Origin: Hyphomicrobiales bacterium
GTDB taxonomy: Bacteria > Pseudomonadota > Alphaproteobacteria > Rhizobiales > Aestuariivirgaceae
Reading direction: 5' to 3'
Assembly: GCA_020029455.1 (NCBI GenBank)
Contig: JAIBJH010000002.1
Span: 1 to 31,769 of the forward strand
DNA length: 31,769 bases
A program made the position numbers and the translations under genes. The notes under the pieces are model-generated. The model ran no database searches. It worked only from the letters and a program-made list of their open reading frames with translations, and was not told the DNA's origin. Below, piece after piece: positions 26,309 through 31,769 of this stretch. Numbering within the stretch: the first letter of the stretch is position 1; every line of letters begins with the position of its first letter.

Positions 26309-26974
26309 ATGACCCTTATCAAGAAAACCCTTGCAGCCACCCTGGCGCTCGGCCTCGCCTTTGGCGTGGTTGCGGTCCCGGTCGGCCTCGCCCCGGTGGC
26401 ACAGGCGGCGCAGCCGGATGCTGTTGAACTTTCGCCCGAACAGCAGGAAGTCGTTGAGCGCATCAACGCCTATTTCAATAGCTTCACGACCTTGAAGGGG
26501 GAATTTGTGCAGACAAGCCCCAAGGGCCGCGTGGACCGTGGGGTCCTCTTTATTTCCAAGCCGGGTAAGCTGCGTTTCGATTACGCTCCGCCCAGCGTGC
26601 TGCTGATCGCCTCCGATGGCAAGTGGCTCACCATCAAGGACAAGAAGCGGGAACGGGGAGATCAGTTTCCGCTCAATGCCACGCCGCTGCGCTATTTTGT
26701 GGCACCCAAGATCAACCTGATGTCGGACGCCCTCATCACGGGATTCCGGCAGGAGAATGGGATTACGACCTTGGCGCTCGCCGACAAGAAGGGCAGCATC
26801 CGTGGCCAGCTGCTTCTGGTGTTCGATGAAACGCGCAGCGAGCTGACCCAGTGGGTGAGCATTGACGCGCGCGGACAGCGCCTGACGGTTGATGTCCTCA
26901 ATCTCGAAAAGGACGTGGCGCTCGATCCGGAACTATTCCAGGTCACAATTAATCGCCAGCAACGCTCGAAGTAA
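26309..26974 (+). CDS. lolA: Outer-membrane lipoprotein carrier protein LolA
   Basis: LolA is a periplasmic chaperone that receives lipoproteins from LolCDE and takes them to the outer membrane. With ATG 26309 the product has 221 residues and a normal signal peptide (MTLIKKTLAATLALGLAFGV, then a hydrophobic stretch ending AQAAQ). Family stretches follow: FNSFTTLKGEFVQTSPKGRV, GVLFISKPGKLRFDYAPPS, LLIASDGKWLTIKDK. The C-terminus reads VALDPELFQVTI. GGA lies 8 bases before the chosen start; an ATG at 26234 would put 25 polar residues in front of the signal peptide. The gene begins 80 bp after ftsK on the same strand and is probably cotranscribed with it. It converges with the DUF4175 gene. Confidence 0.9.
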   Translation: MTLIKKTLAATLALGLAFGVVAVPVGLAPVAQAAQPDAVELSPEQQEVVERINAYFNSFTTLKGEFVQTSPKGRVDRGVLFISKPGKLRFDYAPPSVLLIASDGKWLTIKDKKRERGDQFPLNATPLRYFVAPKINLMSDALITGFRQENGITTLALADKKGSIRGQLLLVFDETRSELTQWVSIDARGQRLTVDVLNLEKDVALDPELFQVTINRQQRSK

Positions 26975-27009
26975 TCTTATCTAAAACGGGATCAGCTTTG
27001 AACGAGTCT

Positions 27010-27031
27010 CCTCCCCCTTTAACGGGGGAGG
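27010..27031. terminator. Hairpin between convergent lolA and DUF4175 genes
   Basis: CCTCCCCC (27010-27017) and GGGGGAGG (27024-27031) form a perfect 8-bp stem with loop TTTAAC. It could end transcripts from both sides, though neither strand has a U-tract. Short CTCCCCC/GGGGGAG hairpins are frequent between alphaproteobacterial genes, so it may also be a dispersed repeat. Confidence 0.5.
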
Positions 27032-27074
27032 TATTGCAGTTTCGGCAATTGCCTCGTTTGGTAGTAATCAAACT

Positions 27075-29615
27075 CTAGAACAGCCCGCGCAGCAGACGAT
27101 CGATATAGGCCTTCTCGGAATCGCTGAGGCCGCGTTCGTTGGCCTTTGAGCGGAGCGTTTCAAGGATTTCGCGAGCACGCTGCAGGCTGCGCTCCGAGGG
27201 CACCATGTCTTCGCGCGGGCCATCATCGGGATTGCGTGTGGCCCGTGGCCGGCCCAGCGGGTCTTCTTCGCCGCCACGGCCTTCGCCATCACGGGCCTGG
27301 CCTTCCGCTTCGCCCTGACCTTGTTCGCGCAAGCGTTCGGCGAGTTCGCGGGCTCCTTTACGCAGCTTGTCGAGGGCTTCGCCCTGCTGCTCAAGGGCGC
27401 CTTCGCGGTCGCTGTCACGCAAGGCGTCGGCGGCGCTGTCCATGTCCTCACCAGCCTCACCGAGTTCATCAGGCATCTGTCCTTGTGAACGGCCACGCAA
27501 TTGGTCGAGCATGCGGCGCAGTTCCTTCTGGCGTTCAGATAGATCACCGCTGCCATTGGGGTCCTGGCCGTCACTGCCCTGGCCGCCCTGGCCAAATTGC
27601 TCGCCATTCTGATGGTCACCATCCTGGCCCGGCATGCGCTGGGTTTCGTCCATGAGCCGCTGTTGACGGCGCATGAGGTCGCCGAGGCCCTGCATCATCT
27701 GGTCCATGTCGCCCTGGCCATCCGCGCCCTGACGGTTCTGGCCGGGCTCGAGATTCTGCAAGAGCTGATTCAATTCCTCAAGAAGCTGCTGGGCCAGATC
27801 ATTGGCGCCGCCCTTGGAAAGCTCCTCCAGAGCGTCAAACATTTTTTCCAGGTCCTCGCGGGTGATCTCACGGCCCTGCTGCTGGCGGTCCTGAGGCTGC
27901 AAATCGCCTTGCTGCATGCGGCGTTCGGCCTCCTCGCGCATGGCGTCGAGATAGCGGTTCATGGCTTCACGCAGGCGCTTCATCAATTCGGCGATGCGTT
28001 CAGGCGGGGCTCCTTCTTTCAGCGCCTTCTCAAGTTCATCCTTGAGGGCTTGCAATTCGGCCTTGGCGTCAGCAAGCGCCCCGTCCTCAAGCGCCACGGC
28101 AAGTTCCCACAATTCGCCCACGGCGAGCTTGATGTCATCATAGCCCTTCACATTGCGGAGCCGCGAGGCGATCGCTCCCATGGCGACAATCGGGGCGGAC
28201 TGTTCGACCAAGCCCTTGGGATAGAGCGCCATGGTGTCGATGAGCTTGCCCACATGTATGGCACGTTCCGGGAAAAGGATGAGCTGCTTGCGCTGCTCGA
28301 TCAGGGCGCGCGGCAAGGGCTTCACGAAGACGCGCTCCGGCATCTTGAAGGTCTCGGGCTTTGCCGCAGCCGTCTGGCCGGCGCCGTCGGTCACGGTGAG
28401 CGAGAGATTGACCATGAGGCCCGCCCAGGGGTGGCTTGCAAGATCAAAGCGCGATGTGCCGGTCTCCTCCCGGGCATTGCCGCGCTTCAGAACGGTCTTG
28501 AGCTCTGGAGGATCATAGAGAAAGACGCCGTTGGATTCGAAGCCCATGCCGCCTTCCTGCTCGTCGGCAAGGTCCAAGGCCGCGCTCAATTTCTTCAAGC
28601 CGTAGTCATCTGCCGCCTTCCATTTGAAGGTGAGATTTCCGCGGGTATCGCCCGATGGTTTTTCCATGAACTGCAGTGCCGGCGGCTGATCGGGAATTGT
28701 GGTGATCGGCCAATGGGCGAGCGCCTTGCCGCCATCGCTGACAACGATGGTCAATGGCCGCGAAATCTTTGCTTCGGCGGTGAAGGCGGTTTCACGGCTC
28801 GCCGTGGTAGCATTGACATCGGACAAGGGCGTCAGGCCGTCGCTCGCCATAAAGGCGACAGTGGGTTCACTTGCGCCTGCAAGCCGCATGGTGAAGGTGG
28901 CGCCTTCGGGAATTTCAATGCCGGCACCGCTCGCCAGCTTTTCCTGAAGCTGGGGATTGGTCAGAAGCACGGGCGGCCTTCCCGTATAGACGGGAGGTTT
29001 CAGCCAGGCATCCAGCATCAGGGGAATGGCAGGCTTTTCTGGCGCGAGCCTTGCCGATTCGCGGAGGTTCGAGGCGAGATCATTGGGGCCGAGGAAGAAG
29101 GCGGCAACGCAGGCCATGACAACGGCCACGCGGAGGGCGCGCGGATCAAACTCGCGCCAATGGGACCGGGGCCATTTCAGCTTCAGGCGGTCAAGGCCGG
29201 CTAGCAGGCGGCGCTTGTGTTCGTCCCATAAGGCATCGACTGTGGGATGCACCAGTTCGGCGGCCACTTCATCCTTCACGCTCGACAGGCGGCGGTGGTC
29301 GATTGCCTGATGCTGCTCCACATGGCGCATGGCATCGCGCACTGTGGGCCAGTGCAACCGCGCCAATGGAACAAGGGCGGCAAGAAATGCCAGAGCGCCT
29401 GCCGCAAGCAGTGATGCCTGTGCAAGCTGGGGCAGCTCAAGCAGCAGGCCAGAGGCCACCAGTGCAAAGGCAATGCCGGCCACCAGCAATGGCAGTTGCG
29501 CGGCATGCCACAACCGTTCCAGCCCGAGCAGAAGGCGCTGGTGGGTAACCTTGGCATCGACGCGGCGCAGCCGTTCGCTATCGGTCAGATGACGCATGGC
29601 CCTATCAAATAGCAT
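27075..29615 (-). CDS. DUF4175 (TIGR02302) family membrane protein, function unknown
   Basis: The product is 846 residues. Three hydrophobic segments lie near the N-terminus (about 41-60, 65-86 and 162-178, VAVVMACVAAFFLG). A large extracytoplasmic part with beta-sandwich-like stretches follows (about 200-440, for example FKWKAADDYGLKKLSAALDL). The C-terminal third (from about 520) is helical, then Gln/Gly/Asp/Glu-rich low complexity, with repeated short motifs such as DQMMQGLGDLMRRQQRLMDE. This is the alphaproteobacterial TIGR02302 family, which is usually found after lysA; its function is unknown. An ATG at 29597 (MRHLTDSERLRR) is an alternative start. It lies 35 bp after lysA and is last in the argH - lptM-like - lysA operon. 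Confidence 0.92.
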   Translation of the reverse strand: MLFDRAMRHLTDSERLRRVDAKVTHQRLLLGLERLWHAAQLPLLVAGIAFALVASGLLLELPQLAQASLLAAGALAFLAALVPLARLHWPTVRDAMRHVEQHQAIDHRRLSSVKDEVAAELVHPTVDALWDEHKRRLLAGLDRLKLKWPRSHWREFDPRALRVAVVMACVAAFFLGPNDLASNLRESARLAPEKPAIPLMLDAWLKPPVYTGRPPVLLTNPQLQEKLASGAGIEIPEGATFTMRLAGASEPTVAFMASDGLTPLSDVNATTASRETAFTAEAKISRPLTIVVSDGGKALAHWPITTIPDQPPALQFMEKPSGDTRGNLTFKWKAADDYGLKKLSAALDLADEQEGGMGFESNGVFLYDPPELKTVLKRGNAREETGTSRFDLASHPWAGLMVNLSLTVTDGAGQTAAAKPETFKMPERVFVKPLPRALIEQRKQLILFPERAIHVGKLIDTMALYPKGLVEQSAPIVAMGAIASRLRNVKGYDDIKLAVGELWELAVALEDGALADAKAELQALKDELEKALKEGAPPERIAELMKRLREAMNRYLDAMREEAERRMQQGDLQPQDRQQQGREITREDLEKMFDALEELSKGGANDLAQQLLEELNQLLQNLEPGQNRQGADGQGDMDQMMQGLGDLMRRQQRLMDETQRMPGQDGDHQNGEQFGQGGQGSDGQDPNGSGDLSERQKELRRMLDQLRGRSQGQMPDELGEAGEDMDSAADALRDSDREGALEQQGEALDKLRKGARELAERLREQGQGEAEGQARDGEGRGGEEDPLGRPRATRNPDDGPREDMVPSERSLQRAREILETLRSKANERGLSDSEKAYIDRLLRGLF

Positions 29616-29650
29616 GATTCAGGCCCAAATGTGCCGTGCAATTGGCGAGA

Positions 29651-30922
29651 TTAACCCTGTTGCCAGGGGGCCAGGCGGTCGAGACCGATCAATTCTTCGT
29701 AACTCTGGCGCGGTCTCACGATGGAAAATTGATCTCCCTTGACCAAAACCTCGGCGACGAGGGCGCGCGAATTGTAAGTGCCGGACTGCACCGCGCCATA
29801 GGCACCCGCTGTCATGATGGCCAGAAGATCGCCCTGTTCCGGCCTTGGCATTCGGCGGTCTTTGGCGAAATAGTCGCCGGTCTCGCAAATGCCGCCCACC
29901 ACATCGGTGACAATCATCTCGCCACCTTTGCGTTCTTCGCGCACGGGCAGAATGTCATGATGGGCATCATAGAGGGTAGGCCGGATCAGATCGTTCATCG
30001 CCCCGTCCTGGATGACGAAATGCTTGACGCCGCCGTCCTTCACATAGATGACGCGGGTCACCAGAATTCCGGCATTGCCGACAAACATGCGGCCCGGTTC
30101 CAGCACCAGCTTCAATCCAAGCGGCCCCAGCACGCGCTTCACCATGGCGCCATATTCATCGGGGTGCGGCGGCACGTCATTGTCGCCGCGATAAGGCACG
30201 CCAAGGCCGCCACCCAAGTCGAGATGGCGGATGTTGTGGCCTTCAGTGAGCAGCTGCTTCGTCAGGTCCGCCATCAGGCTGTAGGCCTGTTCATAAGGCG
30301 CAAGCTCGATGATCTGGCTGCCGATATGCATGTCGATGCCTGCCACATCGATGCCTGGAAGATTTGCCGCCCTGGCATAAACCTCGCTCGCTTTTGTCCA
30401 AGAGATTCCGAATTTGTTCTCGGCCTTTCCTGTTGTGATCTTGGCGTGGGTCTTGGCATCGACATCCGGATTGACGCGGATCGAGACGGTGGCGCGCTGG
30501 CCAACGCGCGAGGCAATGGCAGACAAGAGTTCAAGCTCCGGTTCAGACTCAACATTGAAACAGGCAATGCCTTCCTTCAGCGCAAAAGCCATTTCCTGGG
30601 CTGTCTTGGCAACACCTGAGAACACGATCTTGCGGGCGGGAACACCAGCGGCAAGGGCACGGCGCAATTCGCCTTCCGAAACCACGTCCATGCCGGCGCC
30701 CAGCAGCGCCATGGTCTTGATGACGGCCTGGTTGGAATTGGCCTTCATGGCATAGCAGATCACGTGATCGGTGCCCTCAAAGGCCTTGTCCATGACGCGG
30801 TAATGGCGCTCGAGCGTTGCCGTGGAATAGCAATAGAAGGGCGTGCCCACCTCTTCGGCAAGCTCGATCAGATTGACATCCTCGGCATGGAGGATGCCAT
30901 TGCGGTAGTGGAAATGATGCAT
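29651..30922 (-). CDS. lysA: Diaminopimelate decarboxylase
   Basis: This PLP enzyme converts meso-diaminopimelate to L-lysine, the last step of lysine synthesis. The 423 residues match E. coli LysA (420). The PLP lysine is K60 in CYAMKANSNQ. Other family stretches are GVAKTAQEM, SIRVNPDVDAKTH, HLDLGGGLGVPY, LEPGRMFVGNAG and, at the dimer-shared active site, CETGDYFAKDR. The ATG at 30922 begins MHHFHYRNGILHAEDV as usual; the frame is open further upstream but runs through the small lipoprotein gene. It lies 14 bp after that gene. Confidence 0.97.
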   Translation of the reverse strand: MHHFHYRNGILHAEDVNLIELAEEVGTPFYCYSTATLERHYRVMDKAFEGTDHVICYAMKANSNQAVIKTMALLGAGMDVVSEGELRRALAAGVPARKIVFSGVAKTAQEMAFALKEGIACFNVESEPELELLSAIASRVGQRATVSIRVNPDVDAKTHAKITTGKAENKFGISWTKASEVYARAANLPGIDVAGIDMHIGSQIIELAPYEQAYSLMADLTKQLLTEGHNIRHLDLGGGLGVPYRGDNDVPPHPDEYGAMVKRVLGPLGLKLVLEPGRMFVGNAGILVTRVIYVKDGGVKHFVIQDGAMNDLIRPTLYDAHHDILPVREERKGGEMIVTDVVGGICETGDYFAKDRRMPRPEQGDLLAIMTAGAYGAVQSGTYNSRALVAEVLVKGDQFSIVRPRQSYEELIGLDRLAPWQQG

Positions 30923-30936
30923 GTTCTGCTGTGGGA

Positions 30937-31044
30937 CTACTGCGTGGTGAATTGCGACGGCGGCTCTGGATCGCCGCGTACGCCACAAGAGGCAAGTGAC
31001 AGGCCCACGAGCACAAGCACGAGGCATTTCAATATCAGGTTCAT
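30937..31044 (-). CDS. lptM: LptM-like small lipoprotein (35 aa)
   Basis: This short gene encodes 35 residues: a signal peptide [17 protein letters not shown], lipobox LASC with acylated Cys 20, and a mature part of only 16 residues beginning [10 protein letters not shown]. The CG-x-(K/R)-GD-x-EPP start is that of the LptM/YifL family, which stabilises LptD and helps it acquire native disulfides in E. coli. Its ATG overlaps the argH stop codon as ATGA, AAAGG lies about 10 bases upstream, and lysA starts 14 bp later. The argH - small lipoprotein - lysA arrangement is common in Alphaproteobacteria. The product is shorter than E. coli LptM (about 67 residues). LptE, another part of the LPS translocon, is encoded at 6984-7490. 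Confidence 0.85.
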   Translation of the reverse strand: MNLILKCLVLVLVGLSLASCGVRGDPEPPSQFTTQ

Positions 31045-31769
31045 GGGCGGCTGCCTTTCAGTTGCTTGAGCCAGCGGGTGGCCTCGCGCTTCACATTAGC
31101 AGGTGCCGTGCCACCAAGCGATGTTCTTTGTGCCACGGAATGTTCAACCGTCAGCACCTTGAAGACACGCTTGTCAATTGCGGCGTGAACGGATTGAAGG
31201 TCCGAAAGCGCAAGCTTATCCAATGGCAGTTTCTTGCGCTCGGCCAAGGCCACGATTTTTCCGGTCACATGATGGGCTTCACGGAAGGGAAGGCTGAGGT
31301 TCTGCACCAGCCAATCGGCAAGGTCCGTTGCTGTGGCATAGGCTGACGCAGCAGCAGCATGCATCTCGGTCGCATTGGGTTTCATGTCACGGACCATGCC
31401 CTCCATGGCGGCGATGGCGAGGGCCAGCGAGTCGATGGCATCGAAGGCCGGTTCCTTGTCCTCCTGCATGTCCTTGGAATAGGTGAGGGGCAGGCCCTTC
31501 ATCACCACGGCAAGGGCCATGAATGCGCCGAGGATGCGGCCGGGCTTGGCACGCACCAGTTCAGCCGCATCGGGGTTGCGCTTCTGCGGCATGATGGAAG
31601 AGCCGGTGGTGAATTTGTCCGATAACGTCACAAAGCGGAACTGGGCCGAGCACCAGAAGACGATCTCTTCGGCGAGCCGCGAGAGATGAATGGCACAGAT
31701 GGAAGAGGCCGCCAGCATTTCCAGAACAAAGTCGCGGGCCGACACCGCATCCATGGAGTTGCGCAAAGG
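31041..31769 (-). CDS. argH: Argininosuccinate lyase, C-terminal part (5' end outside window)
   Basis: The frame is open to the right edge of the window and gives the last 242 residues. ArgH splits argininosuccinate into arginine and fumarate. The superfamily signature [12 protein letters not shown], containing the catalytic-loop serine, is present, as are [15 protein letters not shown] and [13 protein letters not shown]. The C-terminal helical domain ends LKQLKGSRP. The stop codon overlaps the start of the LptM-like gene (ATGA), so the two are probably translationally coupled. The missing part carries the N-terminal domain and the catalytic His region. Confidence 0.97.
   Translation of the reverse strand, partial: PLRNSMDAVSARDFVLEMLAASSICAIHLSRLAEEIVFWCSAQFRFVTLSDKFTTGSSIMPQKRNPDAAELVRAKPGRILGAFMALAVVMKGLPLTYSKDMQEDKEPAFDAIDSLALAIAAMEGMVRDMKPNATEMHAAAASAYATATDLADWLVQNLSLPFREAHHVTGKIVALAERKKLPLDKLALSDLQSVHAAIDKRVFKVLTVEHSVAQRTSLGGTAPANVKREATRWLKQLKGSRP

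Noticed and set aside
27597..29204. 535-codon open frame on the + strand opposite the DUF4175 gene
   Set aside because: It mirrors codon-position GC bias of the real minus-strand gene, has no recognisable domain, and the minus-strand product is a known family.
30758..30769. GATCACGTGATC palindrome in lysA as a possible fourth parS site
   Set aside because: Only the CACGTG centre matches; the flanking GTTT/AAAC arms needed for ParB recognition are absent.

Overview
The window is a gene-dense, GC-rich stretch of an alphaproteobacterial main chromosome, most like the order Hyphomicrobiales (Rhizobiales). The main evidence is the order rho - mnmE - mnmG - rsmG - parA - parB - holA/lptE/leuS. Supporting evidence is palindromic parS sites, CtrA-type TTAA-N7-TTAA boxes before ftsK, a GANTC pair, and the argH - lptM-like - lysA - DUF4175 block. 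No prophage, insertion sequence, CRISPR array or secondary-metabolite cluster is visible. No gene-free stretch exceeds 300 bases; the largest gaps are about 190 bp (before glnK), 150 bp (before ftsK), 145 bp (xthA/heparinase-like) and 143 bp (after purH).

Region 1 (1-5961, + strand) is the origin-proximal segregation region: the end of rho, the tRNA wobble-uridine enzymes MnmE and MnmG, the 16S rRNA methyltransferase RsmG, then ParA and ParB. Three parS-like sequences lie at 1695, 3681 and 3969; two of them are inside rsmG. ParB would load on these sites, and ParA would move the loaded origin region. By synteny oriC is expected a few kb to the left, but it is not in the window.

Region 2 (5962-10048, - strand) is the overlapping operon leuS - lptE - holA (leucyl-tRNA synthetase, LPS-assembly lipoprotein, DNA polymerase III delta). 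Region 3 (10108-16724) is mixed: a PLP-homeostasis protein, an L,D-transpeptidase-like protein, an orphan OmpR-type response regulator, a stand-alone cyclic-nucleotide-binding-fold protein, exonuclease III, a shortened heparinase II/III-like protein and purH. The stop codon of purH lies inside a palindromic intergenic repeat.

Region 4 (16868-21549) holds an orphan LivH-like permease translationally coupled to an uncharacterised lipoprotein, a YbjQ/UPF0145 protein, tRNA-Gly(GCC), an Ala-tRNA(Pro) editing protein, and a tight proteostasis-flavoured run: CnoX-like thioredoxin, LON-domain protein, Trm112-like protein and DUF971 protein. Region 5 (21550-23691) is the nitrogen module glnK-amtB, with a sigma-54-like promoter, a dyad that could bind NtrC, an IHF-like site and a strong terminator.

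Region 6 (23698-31769) contains ftsK behind two CtrA-like boxes, then lolA, and on the - strand argH (partial) - lptM-like - lysA - DUF4175. The lptM-like gene encodes only 35 residues. Most genes are core housekeeping. The items most worth a second look are the parS cluster, the 35-residue lipoprotein, the shortened heparinase-like protein, the regulatory sites before ftsK and glnK, and the coupled permease-lipoprotein pair.
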